A DNA stretch of 64,000 nucleotides from NCBI GenBank assembly GCA_945878355.1, contig CAMCTC010000008.1, positions 1 through 64,000 on the forward strand, written 5' to 3'. Shown one piece after another: positions 28,983 to 37,109 of this stretch; positions within the stretch are counted from its first letter, which is position 1, and each line of letters begins with the position of its first letter. The notes under the pieces are model-generated. The model was not told the DNA's origin and did no database searches. It saw nothing but the letters and a program-made list of their open reading frames with translations. Source of the stretch: Bordetella parapertussis. GTDB taxonomy: Bacteria > Pseudomonadota > Gammaproteobacteria > Burkholderiales > Burkholderiaceae_C. The position numbers and the translations under genes were made by a program.

Positions 28983-30119
28983 ATGGAACAGGAACAGGCT
29001 TCCAAGTTCATCAACGACCTGCTGCGGCTGATGGTCAGCCGCGGCGGGTCGGACCTGTTCCTGACCGTCGATTTCCCGCCTGCGATCAAGGTCGACGGCA
29101 AGGTCACGCGGGTCTCGGCGCAGGCGCTGACCGGGCAGCACACAATGGCGCTGGCGCGGTCGGTGATGAACCAGCGCCAGACCAGCGAGTTTGAGCGCAG
29201 CAAGGAGTGCAATTTCGCGATCTCGCCGCAGGGCTTGGGGCGGTTCCGCGTCAACGCATTCATGCAGCAAGGCCATGTCGGCATGGTGCTGCGGACCATC
29301 CCGCAAGTCCTGCCCACGATCGACGGCCAAGGCCTGCCCCAAGTGCTCAAGCAGATCAGTCTGGAACAGCGCGGCCTGGTGATCATGGTCGGCGCCACAG
29401 GCTCGGGCAAGAGCAGCTCGCTCGCAGCGATGATCGACCACCGCAACACCAACAGCCACGGCCACATCATCACGATCGAGGACCCGGTGGAGTTCGTTCA
29501 CCCGCACAAGAACTGCATCGTCACGCAGCGCGAGGTCGGCGTCGACACCGATGGCTGGGAGCCCGCGCTGAAGAACACGCTGCGCCAGGCACCCGATGTG
29601 ATCCTGATGGGCGAGATCCGCGACCGCGAGACCATGGACCACGCGGTGGCCTTTGCCGAAACCGGCCACCTGTGCATCACCACCTTGCATGCCAACAGCG
29701 CCAACCAGGCGCTGGACCGCATCATCAACCTGTTTCCCGAGGAGCGGCGTCAACAACTGTTGATGGACTTGTCGCTCAACCTCAAGGCCATCGTCTCGCA
29801 ACGATTGCTGCCGCTCGAGCAAGGCAAGGGTCGGATCGCCGCGGTCGAGGTGCTGCTCAACACGCCGCTGATCGCCGACCTGATCTTCAAGGGCGAGGTC
29901 GCCGAGATCAAGGAGTTGATGAAGCGCTCGCGCGAACTCGGCATGCAGACCTTCGACCAGGCACTGTTCGACCTCTACGAGCGCCATCAAGTCAGCTACG
30001 AAGACGCGCTGCGCAACGCCGATTCGGTCAATGACCTGCGGCTGCAGATCAAGCTCAACAGCCAGCGTGCGCACAACCGCGACCTGTCGGCCGGCACCGA
30101 TCACCTGGCCATCCTGTAG
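28983..30119 (+). CDS. pilU: Type IV pilus PilT-dependent retraction ATPase PilU
   Basis: 378-aa PilT paralogue that assists retraction. Walker A GATGSGKS is at about 137-144, Walker B ILMGEIRDRE and His box TGHLCITTLHANSAN. The longer C-terminal tail beyond about 345 distinguishes PilU from PilT. Start ATG at 28983. Co-directional with pilT, probably one transcript. Confidence 0.95.
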   Translation: MEQEQASKFINDLLRLMVSRGGSDLFLTVDFPPAIKVDGKVTRVSAQALTGQHTMALARSVMNQRQTSEFERSKECNFAISPQGLGRFRVNAFMQQGHVGMVLRTIPQVLPTIDGQGLPQVLKQISLEQRGLVIMVGATGSGKSSSLAAMIDHRNTNSHGHIITIEDPVEFVHPHKNCIVTQREVGVDTDGWEPALKNTLRQAPDVILMGEIRDRETMDHAVAFAETGHLCITTLHANSANQALDRIINLFPEERRQQLLMDLSLNLKAIVSQRLLPLEQGKGRIAAVEVLLNTPLIADLIFKGEVAEIKELMKRSRELGMQTFDQALFDLYERHQVSYEDALRNADSVNDLRLQIKLNSQRAHNRDLSAGTDHLAIL

Positions 30120-30149
30120 CACTGGGCGGCCACCGATACACTGCGCGCC

Positions 30150-31037
30150 ATGAAAACCTACGACTCCACCCCGGCTCGCCGCGTTGCCTTTCTAGGCCTC
30201 GGCGTGATGGGCTATCCGATGGCCGGCCACCTGGCGCGCGCCGGCCACCAGGTCATCGTCTACAACCGCAGCGCAGCCAAGGCCCAGGCCTGGGTCACCG
30301 AACACGGCGGCAAGTCTGCATCGACGCCGCGCGAGGCGGCCGCAGGTGCCGAGTTCGTCTTCGCTTGCGTCGGCAATGACGATGACCTGCGGTCCATCGT
30401 GCTCGGCGCCGACGGCGCGCTGGCCGGAATGGCCGAGGGCGCAGTGTTTGTCGACCACACGACCGCGTCGGCCGAAGTGGCGCGCGAACTCTGCGGTGCA
30501 GCCCGAACGCTGGGTCTGCGCTTCGTCGACGCACCGGTGTCTGGCGGCCAAGGCGGCGCGGTCAACGGCGCGTTGACGGTGATGTGCGGCGGCGAGGAAG
30601 CGCCGTTCGAAGCCATGAAACCGGTGGCGATGGCTTTCTCGAAAGCCGTCACGCTGGTCGGTGGCAGCGGCGCGGGTCAGCTGGCCAAGATGGTGAACCA
30701 GGTCTGCATCGCCGGCCTGGTGCAGGCGCTGTCCGAAGGCATCGCGTTTGGCACCAAAGCCGGTCTCGACATGAAACAAGTGCTCGAGGTCATCGGCAAG
30801 GGCGCAGCCCAGAGCTGGCAAATGGACAACCGCGGCAAGACCATGGTCGACGACCAGTTCGAGTTCGGCTTTGCGGTCGACTGGATGCGCAAGGACCTGG
30901 GCCTGGTGCTAGACGAAGCCCGGCGCAACGGCGCCCGACTGCCGGTCACTGCACTGGTCGACCAGTTCTACGCCGATGTCCAGGCGCTGGGCGGTCGGCG
31001 CTGGGACACCTCCAGCCTGTTGCGGCGGCTGAAGTAG
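30150..31037 (+). CDS. NAD(P)-dependent beta-hydroxyacid dehydrogenase (3-hydroxyisobutyrate/tartronate semialdehyde type)
   Basis: 295-aa dehydrogenase. Rossmann LGLGVMGYPMAGHLARAG is at about 15-32, substrate motif DAPVSGGQGGA at about 127-137 and the catalytic Lys180 in GSGAGQLAKMVNQ. The family includes 3-hydroxyisobutyrate dehydrogenase, tartronate semialdehyde reductase and GLYR succinic-semialdehyde reductases. No neighbouring pathway gene fixes the substrate. Start ATG at 30150. Convergent with the BON lipoprotein gene. Confidence 0.9.
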   Translation: MKTYDSTPARRVAFLGLGVMGYPMAGHLARAGHQVIVYNRSAAKAQAWVTEHGGKSASTPREAAAGAEFVFACVGNDDDLRSIVLGADGALAGMAEGAVFVDHTTASAEVARELCGAARTLGLRFVDAPVSGGQGGAVNGALTVMCGGEEAPFEAMKPVAMAFSKAVTLVGGSGAGQLAKMVNQVCIAGLVQALSEGIAFGTKAGLDMKQVLEVIGKGAAQSWQMDNRGKTMVDDQFEFGFAVDWMRKDLGLVLDEARRNGARLPVTALVDQFYADVQALGGRRWDTSSLLRRLK

Positions 31038-31056
31038 TCGGGTCGGCGCTGCCCGC

Positions 31057-31695
31057 TTATTTCGAAGCCGGCGGCTGTATCCGGGCCAGCTCGGCCTCGG
31101 TGATCACTTCGAACACGCGAACCACCTTGGTGACGCCGCTGAAACCGCGCGCCAATTCGGTGGCACGTGCGGCTTCGCGCTCGGTCACCCGGCCCATCAA
31201 GAAGACCGTTCCGCGCTCGGCAACGACCTTGATCGCGTTGAACTGCAGGTCCTTGGCCTCGAAGTAGGCCGCCTTGACCTTGCTGGTCAGGATCAGGTCG
31301 TTGCTGCGCGAGGTCAGCGAGGCGCTGCCAGCGACTGCCAGTTCGTTGACGGTGGCGCGAATGTTCTCGATCCGACTGACGACTTGCTCGGCCGCAGCGC
31401 GGTCGGCCTCGGTCGCCACTTCGCCGGTGATCAGCGCCGTGCGGTTGAAGCTGGTGACGTTGACATGGCCGCGCTCGCCCAGCGCTTCGCGCAGACGGGC
31501 CCCGGCCTTGAACTCGATCGCCTCGTCCTCGACCTGCGCGCCCGAGGTGCGTCGGTCGGTGAAGGACATCGCCCCACCCACCATCGCACCGCCCACCACC
31601 AGCGGCGCACAAGCGCCCAGCAGCGTGGTGGCGCCCAGCGCAGCAGCCAGCAGCGCAGTCCGGCGCGCGGAAGAAATATTCATCAAGAAGGTCAT
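31057..31695 (-). CDS. BON-domain outer-membrane lipoprotein (DolP/YraP-like)
   Basis: 212-aa lipoprotein with a lipobox at LLGAC and two BON domains (about residues 55-125 and 130-200), matching DolP/YraP, an envelope-integrity factor at the division site. Two starts are possible: the ATG at 31695, overlapping the upstream SIS gene by 4 nt, or the ATG at 31683 (MNISSARR), which gives a better signal peptide. It follows yraN and the DiaA-like gene, the same gene set as E. coli rsmI-yraN-diaA-dolP. Confidence 0.9.
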   Translation of the reverse strand: MTFLMNISSARRTALLAAALGATTLLGACAPLVVGGAMVGGAMSFTDRRTSGAQVEDEAIEFKAGARLREALGERGHVNVTSFNRTALITGEVATEADRAAAEQVVSRIENIRATVNELAVAGSASLTSRSNDLILTSKVKAAYFEAKDLQFNAIKVVAERGTVFLMGRVTEREAARATELARGFSGVTKVVRVFEVITEAELARIQPPASK

Positions 31696-32297
31696 GGTGG
31701 ATCCTGTTCGCCCAGCAGTTGCAGATCGATCGCGTCACAAAGGCAGTGAAGCACCAGCAGATGTGTTTCAAGCACGCGAATCCTGCGCTCGTGCGGTACC
31801 GCCACCAGCACATCGGTTTCGGTCAGCAGCGCTCGCAGCGCGCCGCCGCTTCGTCCGGTCAGCGCGATCACGGTCATGTCCTTGGCCTGTGCGGCCTGCG
31901 CGGCAGCCAGCAACGCGGGATGGTCGCCTTCGCAGTCGATCAACAGCAGCAGGTCTCCGGGTTGGCCCAATGTCTCAACTTGGCGCGCCAGCACCTGATC
32001 GAGCGCGCCGACCGCCGGCAAGGCGAGCAATGCCGCCAGCGCGGTGGCTTCGTTGCCCAACGCCAGCGCGGCCAGTCCAGGTCGCTCACGCTCGAGGCAA
32101 CCGAGCAGCGCGCCAACCAACATCTGAGCCAGGTTGGCCGATGCGCCCAGCCCCGCGACCAGCACGCGGCCACCAGCCGTCAGCCCGCCGACCAGAGCCA
32201 TCGCCGCGTCCTCAATCGGACGGCTCAGCACCTCGGCCGACTGGTACTTGAGATCGGCGCTTTCGAAGAAATGCTGCTGAATACGTTGCTCAAACAT
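31692..32297 (-). CDS. diaA: SIS-domain protein, DnaA initiator-associating DiaA-like
   Basis: 201-aa sugar-isomerase-like protein. RVLVAGLGASANLAQMLVGALL and a glycine-rich core follow the DiaA/GmhA fold. Conservation of the rsmI-yraN-diaA-dolP order argues for DiaA (timing of DnaA-dependent initiation) rather than heptose isomerase; the metal ligands expected for GmhA are not obvious. Its stop overlaps the BON gene start, so the two are coupled. Start ATG at 32297. Confidence 0.85.
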   Translation of the reverse strand: MFEQRIQQHFFESADLKYQSAEVLSRPIEDAAMALVGGLTAGGRVLVAGLGASANLAQMLVGALLGCLERERPGLAALALGNEATALAALLALPAVGALDQVLARQVETLGQPGDLLLLIDCEGDHPALLAAAQAAQAKDMTVIALTGRSGGALRALLTETDVLVAVPHERRIRVLETHLLVLHCLCDAIDLQLLGEQDPP

Positions 32298-32345
32298 GGA
32301 CCTGCATCATAAGTCAGCAGCTTTGCGCCACGCGGCTGATCGGCA

Positions 32346-32759
32346 TCAGCTGTCAAAGGCAGCGCGCAGCCACTGCAGTGCATCACCTTCGATCGCCACC
32401 ACATCGAAGCGGCAAGCCGGCAGCACCGTCAGGCCCAACAGGTAATGCTGGGCGGCACGAACAATGCGCCGGCGCTTGGCCAAGGACACGCTGCCAGCGG
32501 CACCGCCATGGTCACTGTCTCGCCTGGCGCGGACCTCGACAAACACCAGGGTGCCGTCGGGCTCGAGCAGGATCAAGTCGATCTCGGCGCCAGGCTGGTG
32601 CGGCCCGCCGGCCAGTCGATAATTGCGGCACAGCAGGCGCAGGCCTTGCTGCTGCAGATGCGCCAGCGCCAAATCCTCGGCGCTGTCACCAACCCTCTTG
32701 GTGCCGAAGCCTTGCGGCTTCGCAACCTGCCGAACGCCACGGTCCCAACCCTTGAACAT
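32346..32759 (-). CDS. yraN: YraN/UPF0102 nuclease-like protein
   Basis: 137-aa endonuclease-fold protein. GDSAEDLALAHLQQQGLRLLCRNYR, GEIDLI-like AEIDLILLEPDGTLVFVEVRAR (the Asp, Glu-x-Lys-like nuclease core, here EVRAR) and SVSLAKRRRIVRAA are the UPF0102 signature. Function is unproven. The ATG at 32759 overlaps the opposing rsmI start by about 8 bp, so both are transcribed from a very compact divergent region. Confidence 0.9.
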   Translation of the reverse strand: MFKGWDRGVRQVAKPQGFGTKRVGDSAEDLALAHLQQQGLRLLCRNYRLAGGPHQPGAEIDLILLEPDGTLVFVEVRARRDSDHGGAAGSVSLAKRRRIVRAAQHYLLGLTVLPACRFDVVAIEGDALQWLRAAFDS

Positions 32760-33681
32760 CGCCCCCTCCCTGCTGATCCAGGCGGCTGACGCTGCCGCCG
32801 GCGGCCAGCATCACCCGACGGGCACACTGTACGTGCTGGCCACGCCCATCGGCAACCTCGCCGACCTCACGCTGCGTGCAGTGCATCTGCTGGGCTTGGT
32901 CGACTCGGTCGCCTGCGAAGACACCCGCGTCTCAGGCCAGTTGCTGCGCCACCTCGGCTTGGACAAGCCGCTGCTCGCGCTGCACCAGCACAACGAAGCG
33001 GGCGCGGCCCAAAGCGTGATCGCACGCTTGGCGCAAGGCCAGCGCGTGGCCTATGTCAGCGACGCCGGTACGCCAGCGATCTCGGACCCAGGCGCCTTGC
33101 TGGTGGCCGCGGTCGTGGCCGCCGGTCACCGGGTGATGCCGATCCCAGGCGTCAGCAGCGCCGTGACCGCCATCAGCGTGGCCGGCGACACGCTGGCCCA
33201 AGGTTTTGCGTTCATCGGCTTCCTGCCCGGCAAGGGCCAGGACAGGCGCAGCGCGCTGCAGGCGGCCGCAGCAGCACCAGGATGCCAGGTGCTGTTCGAA
33301 GCGCCGCACCGCATCGAAGCACTGGTCGCCGGCCTGGCCGAGGCCGCGCCCGAGCGACGTGTCACGCTGTGCCGCGAGTTGACCAAGCAGTTCGAGACCA
33401 TCGTCACGCACCAGGCCTCCGAACTGCCAGCCTGGCTGGCGGCAGACGCCAACCGTGGCCGCGGCGAGTTCGTGCTGGTGCTGCATGCGCTGCCAACGCT
33501 GGCGGTGGCAACGGGCGCGGACGGCCTGCCGGCCGAGGCAGAGCGATTGCTGTTGCCGCTGCTGCGCGAGCTGCCGCTGAAACAGGCGGTGGCACTGGCG
33601 GCGGAGCTGAGCGGCGCGCCGCGCAACGCCTTGTACGAGCATGCGCTGGCGCTGCGACGCGACGCCGACGACGCGGCGTGA
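32752..33681 (+). CDS. rsmI: 16S rRNA (cytidine1402-2'-O)-methyltransferase
   Basis: SAM-dependent tetrapyrrole-methylase-fold enzyme modifying C1402 of 16S rRNA; about 309 aa. GTLYVLATPIGNLADLTLRAV, ACEDTR, YVSDAGTPAISDPG and GVSSAVTAISVAG are diagnostic. No ATG exists near the conserved N-terminus. TTG at 32752 is the best usable start; CTG codons at 32770-32775 would be closer to the family start. It is divergent from yraN with a slight overlap. Confidence 0.92.
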   Translation: MNIAPSLLIQAADAAAGGQHHPTGTLYVLATPIGNLADLTLRAVHLLGLVDSVACEDTRVSGQLLRHLGLDKPLLALHQHNEAGAAQSVIARLAQGQRVAYVSDAGTPAISDPGALLVAAVVAAGHRVMPIPGVSSAVTAISVAGDTLAQGFAFIGFLPGKGQDRRSALQAAAAAPGCQVLFEAPHRIEALVAGLAEAAPERRVTLCRELTKQFETIVTHQASELPAWLAADANRGRGEFVLVLHALPTLAVATGADGLPAEAERLLLPLLRELPLKQAVALAAELSGAPRNALYEHALALRRDADDAA

Positions 33682-33780
33682 TCGCTTGCCACAACCTCGA
33701 CTGACCAGCCGGTTGACGGGCTGCGGCGCGGCGTGAACCCTGGGGCTGCAAAGCCGGCTTGCGACTCCTACAATCCGCCG

Positions 33781-35244
33781 ATGATCTCGCGCGAACCCAC
33801 CCTTGAACGCCTAGCCATCGCCCAGCAACTGCTGATCGATCCCTTCGGTCTGGACGAGGCCAAGCTCGCTGCCGCGCTAGGCGTGATCGGCGAACACCGC
33901 ATCGACGACGCCGACCTGTACTTCCAGATCACCCGCCACGAGGGCTGGAGCCTGGAAGAGGGCATCGTCAAGAGCGGCAGCTTCTCGATCGACCAAGGCG
34001 TTGGCGTGCGGGCGGTGGCAGGCGAGAAGACCGCTTTTGCCTACTCCGACGACATCTCCGAAGCCGCGCTGCTCGACGCCGCGCGCACGGTTCGCAGCAT
34101 CGCCGCAGCGGGCCAGAACCGGCGCGTCAAGCTCGCGCGCAAGCCCAGGATCGCGACCAGCCGCTCGCTCTACCTGCCCACCGACCCAATAGGCACGCTC
34201 GACAGCACCCAGAAGGTCGCACTGCTCGAGAAGATCGAAAAAATGGCCCGCGCCCGCGATCCCCGCGTCGTGCAGGTGATGGCCGGTGTGGCCGCCGAGT
34301 ACGACGTCGTGATGGTCGCTCGCGCCGACGGCACCCGCGCGGCCGATGTGCGGCCGCTGGTTCGCCTGTCGATCACTGTGATCGCTGAATCCAACGGCCG
34401 GCGCGAAGTCGGCTCGGGTGGCGGCGGTGGGCGTTTCGGCCTGGGTTACTTCCAGGACGAGCAGCTCACGCTCTATGTCGACCAGGCGGTCAACGCAGCG
34501 CTGACCAACCTCGACTCGCGACCGGCACCGGCCGGCGTGATGACCGTCGTGCTGGGCCCGGGCTGGCCCGGCGTGCTGCTGCACGAGGCCATAGGCCACG
34601 GCCTGGAGGGCGATTTCAACCGCAAGGGCTCGTCAGCATTCGCCGGGAGAATCGGCCAACGCGTGGCGGCCAAAGGCGTGACCGTGCTCGACGACGGCAC
34701 GCTGCCCGACCGGCGCGGCTCGCTCAATGTCGATGACGAAGGCTGCGCATCGCAGCGCAACGTGCTGATCGAGGACGGCATCCTCAAGGGCTACATCCAG
34801 GACTCGATGAACGCCAGGCTGATGGGCGTCAAGCCCACTGGCAACGGTCGACGCGAGAGCTATGCCCATGTGCCGATGCCGCGAATGACCAACACCTACA
34901 TGCTCAACGGCGACAAGACCAAGGATGAGATCGTCGGGTCGATCAAGCGCGGGCTGTACGCGACCAACTTCGGCGGCGGCCAGGTCGACATCACCAGCGG
35001 CAAGTTCGTGTTCTCGGCCAGCGAGGCCTATTGGGTCGAGAACGGCAAGATCCTGTACCCGGTCAAGGGCGCGACGATCATCGGCAACGGCCCGGATGCG
35101 CTGACCCGCGTCAAGATGATCGGCAACGACCTGGCGCTCGATTCGGGCGTCGGCGTTTGCGGCAAGGAAGGCCAGAGCGTGCCGGTCGGCGTGGGTCAGC
35201 CGACGCTGCGAATCGACGGGCTGACCGTCGGCGGCACGGCCTGA
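33781..35244 (+). CDS. tldD: Metalloprotease TldD
   Basis: 487-aa subunit of the TldD/TldE zinc protease (unfolded peptides, antitoxin CcdA and microcin maturation in E. coli). The zinc motif is LLHEAIGHGLEGDFNRKGSS (HExxxH). The N-terminal barrel and C-terminal GKEGQSVPVGVGQPTLRI are intact. The ATG at 33781 (MISREPTLER) is preferred over an in-frame ATG at 33733. No tldE/pmbA is present in the window. Confidence 0.95.
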   Translation: MISREPTLERLAIAQQLLIDPFGLDEAKLAAALGVIGEHRIDDADLYFQITRHEGWSLEEGIVKSGSFSIDQGVGVRAVAGEKTAFAYSDDISEAALLDAARTVRSIAAAGQNRRVKLARKPRIATSRSLYLPTDPIGTLDSTQKVALLEKIEKMARARDPRVVQVMAGVAAEYDVVMVARADGTRAADVRPLVRLSITVIAESNGRREVGSGGGGGRFGLGYFQDEQLTLYVDQAVNAALTNLDSRPAPAGVMTVVLGPGWPGVLLHEAIGHGLEGDFNRKGSSAFAGRIGQRVAAKGVTVLDDGTLPDRRGSLNVDDEGCASQRNVLIEDGILKGYIQDSMNARLMGVKPTGNGRRESYAHVPMPRMTNTYMLNGDKTKDEIVGSIKRGLYATNFGGGQVDITSGKFVFSASEAYWVENGKILYPVKGATIIGNGPDALTRVKMIGNDLALDSGVGVCGKEGQSVPVGVGQPTLRIDGLTVGGTA

Positions 35245-35291
35245 TCTCGCTGCCTGGCCGCATGCCACGCTGTCCGTGCTACATTTCACCG

Positions 35292-35363
35292 ATGCGTTCC
35301 TCGCGATTTTCGTACTTTTGGTTCTCGCCCCTGACCGGCGGCTTGAGAGGCGATCGCGCGTAA
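35292..35363 (+). CDS. Aromatic-rich leader peptide of the DAHP synthase attenuator
   Basis: 23-codon frame beginning MRSSRFSYFWFSPLTGGLRG (ending DRA-stop). Five of six consecutive codons (6-11) encode Phe, Tyr or Trp: FSYFWF. It sits between tldD and the DAHP synthase gene and is followed at the right distance by an intrinsic terminator. Leader peptides rich in the end-product amino acids are the established basis of ribosome-stalling attenuation (trp, phe operons). The Shine-Dalgarno before the ATG is weak. The leader probably responds to charged aromatic tRNAs. Confidence 0.7.
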   Translation: MRSSRFSYFWFSPLTGGLRGDRA

Positions 35364-35393
35364 GACAAGCGACCCGAACAAACCAACCGCCGG
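35335..35393 (+). promoter_or_regulatory. Candidate antiterminator pairing of the attenuator
   Basis: CCGGCGG at 35335-35341, in leader codons 15-17, is perfectly complementary to CCGCCGG at 35387-35393, the 5' arm of the terminator. A ribosome stalled on the FSYFWF codons would leave 35335-35341 free to pair and block the terminator. A ribosome moving on to the stop codon at 35361 would cover it. Confidence 0.6.
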
Positions 35394-35414
35394 CAAACCC
35401 GGCGGTTTTTTTTT
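35385..35414 (+). terminator. Intrinsic terminator of the DAHP synthase leader
   Basis: AACCGCCGG (35385-35393), loop CAAAC, CCGGCGGTT (35399-35407), followed directly by a T-run to 35414. A strong 9-bp GC-rich stem plus T-tract located before, not after, a biosynthetic gene (start 35448), hence an attenuator rather than only the tldD terminator. Confidence 0.85.
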
Positions 35415-35447
35415 GCCCCGACGATCTCACCGCAACAGGAACCCATC

Positions 35448-36584
35448 ATGGCGCCCAAGTCCCACCACCACGCTGAAGCCAGCGAACCGAACCACGGCTA
35501 TTCGTTGAGCGAGAGGACCAGCGAGACTGACGACCAGCGCATCGAGGAGGTCACCCCGTTGCCACCTCCCGAGCACCTGATCCGCTTCTTTCCGATTGCC
35601 GGCACGCCGGTTGAAAAACTCGTCGGCGACACCCGGCGCAGCGTTCGCCGCATCCTCGACGGCAAGGACGACCGGTTGCTGGTGGTGATCGGCCCTTGCT
35701 CGATCCACGACCCGGCCGCCGCACTGGACTACGCCCGCCAGCTCAAGTCCCAGCGCACGAAATACGCGGACACACTGGAGATCGTGATGCGGGTCTATTT
35801 CGAAAAACCCCGCACCACCGTCGGTTGGAAAGGCTTGATCAACGATCCCTACCTCGACGAAAGCTACCGCATTCACGAAGGGCTGCGCATCGCACGCCAG
35901 TTGCTCGTCGACATCAACCGGCTGGGTGTGCCGGCGGGCAGCGAGTTCCTCGACGTGATCAGCCCACAGTACATCGGCGACCTGATCAGCTGGGGTGCGA
36001 TCGGCGCACGAACGACCGAGTCCCAGGTGCACCGCGAGCTCGCGTCGGGCCTGTCGGCGCCAATAGGCTTCAAGAACGGCACCGACGGCAACCTCAAGAT
36101 CGCGACCGATGCGATCCAGGCCGCGTCGCGGCCGCACCATTTCCTGTCAGTCCACAAGAACGGTCAGGTCGCGATCGTCCAGACCAAGGGCAACAAGGAC
36201 TGCCATGTGATCCTGCGCGGCGGCAAGGCACCGAACTACGACGCGGCCAGCGTCGCCGACGCCTGCCAGGAGCTGGTCGCTGCCAAGCTGGGGCCGCAGC
36301 TGATGGTCGACTGCAGCCACGCCAACAGCAGCAAGCAGCACCAGCGTCAGATCGACGTGGCGCGCGACATCGGCTCGCAGTTGGCCGCTGGCCAACGCCA
36401 CATCATCGGCGTGATGGTCGAGAGCCATCTGCTGGCCGGCGCGCAGAAATTCAGCGCAGGCAAGGACGACCCCGCCAAGCTGACCTACGGCCAGAGCATC
36501 ACCGACGCCTGCATAGGCTGGGACGATTCACTGACCGTGTTGCAGGTCTTGAGCGATGCGGTGGCCGCGCGACGCAAGCTTTGA
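35448..36584 (+). CDS. aroG: 3-deoxy-7-phosphoheptulonate (DAHP) synthase, class I
   Basis: First enzyme of the shikimate pathway: phosphoenolpyruvate plus erythrose-4-phosphate to DAHP. 378 aa, type I-alpha AroFGH family: VVIGPCSIHDP (PEP/metal site), MRVYFEKPRTTVGWKGLINDP, HFLSVHKNGQ, GKAPNYD and DCSHANSSK (metal His) are all present. The N-terminus has a roughly 40-residue His/Glu-rich extension before PLPPPEHL. Start ATG at 35448. It is preceded by a leader-peptide attenuator. The symbol is by family; which aromatic amino acid inhibits it (AroF, G or H) cannot be read. Confidence 0.93.
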   Translation: MAPKSHHHAEASEPNHGYSLSERTSETDDQRIEEVTPLPPPEHLIRFFPIAGTPVEKLVGDTRRSVRRILDGKDDRLLVVIGPCSIHDPAAALDYARQLKSQRTKYADTLEIVMRVYFEKPRTTVGWKGLINDPYLDESYRIHEGLRIARQLLVDINRLGVPAGSEFLDVISPQYIGDLISWGAIGARTTESQVHRELASGLSAPIGFKNGTDGNLKIATDAIQAASRPHHFLSVHKNGQVAIVQTKGNKDCHVILRGGKAPNYDAASVADACQELVAAKLGPQLMVDCSHANSSKQHQRQIDVARDIGSQLAAGQRHIIGVMVESHLLAGAQKFSAGKDDPAKLTYGQSITDACIGWDDSLTVLQVLSDAVAARRKL

Positions 36585-36643
36585 CCCAAGCGCGCGACAG
36601 CCGCCTGGCGGCGGCCTGTGCTGGCCCGAACCAGGAGGATGGC

Positions 36644-36961
36644 ATGCGCCAAGAAATGATCGTCCAGTTCGAGCCCAACCGTGAGCATTCGCTGACCCCG
36701 CCGGCTGACGGCGCCGCAATGCCGGCTGACCAGGCCCGGCGTTGGCTTGAACAGCAGTTCGTCGCCAACGACTGCGAACCCCTGCGCGCCAGCGGCAAGG
36801 TGCTGACCGCCGACATGGTGCTGGTGCTGGCCCGCACTGTCGGCGAGGACCGCTTCACCAGCGACCCGGCCTGGGCCCTGGATTTCGCCCACGCCGCGCT
36901 CGCCGCACTGGGCCGCCCGCTGGTGCGGGTGGACGCCGGCGGCGGCACGATCAGCTACTGA
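36644..36961 (+). CDS. Hypothetical protein, 105 aa, downstream of DAHP synthase
   Basis: Not recognised. The ATG at 36644 has a strong AGGAGG Shine-Dalgarno (36633-36638), and codon use matches neighbours, so it is very likely real. The protein is acidic and soluble with no signal or membrane segment: MRQEMIVQFEPNREHS, a helical middle (ADQARRWLEQQFVANDCEP) and an Ala-rich second half ending GGGTISY. It is 59 bp after the DAHP synthase stop on the same strand, so possibly co-transcribed. The tandem 75-bp repeats start at its stop codon. Confidence 0.75.
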   Translation: MRQEMIVQFEPNREHSLTPPADGAAMPADQARRWLEQQFVANDCEPLRASGKVLTADMVLVLARTVGEDRFTSDPAWALDFAHAALAALGRPLVRVDAGGGTISY

Positions 36962-37109
36962 GCGCCCCAAGGCCGGCCGAAGCCGGCCGCCCCCCGTGGG
37001 GATCAAGCAAAGTGGCAAAGCCACATTTGCTTGAGAGCGCCCCAAGGCCGGCCGACGCCGGCCGCCCCTCGTGGGGGTCAAGCAAAGTGGCAAAGCCACA
37101 TTTACTTGA
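36960..37109. repeat. Two tandem copies of a dispersed 75-bp element
   Basis: Copies at 36960-37034 and 37035-37109, each beginning GAGCGCCCCAAGGCCGGCC. Each has two hairpins: GGCCGGC/GCCGGCC around a 4-nt loop, and AAGCAAAGTGGC/GCCACATTTGCTT around AAA (one bulged A). They lie between convergent genes and probably act as terminators. A third copy lies inverted at 51746-51822. Confidence 0.85.
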
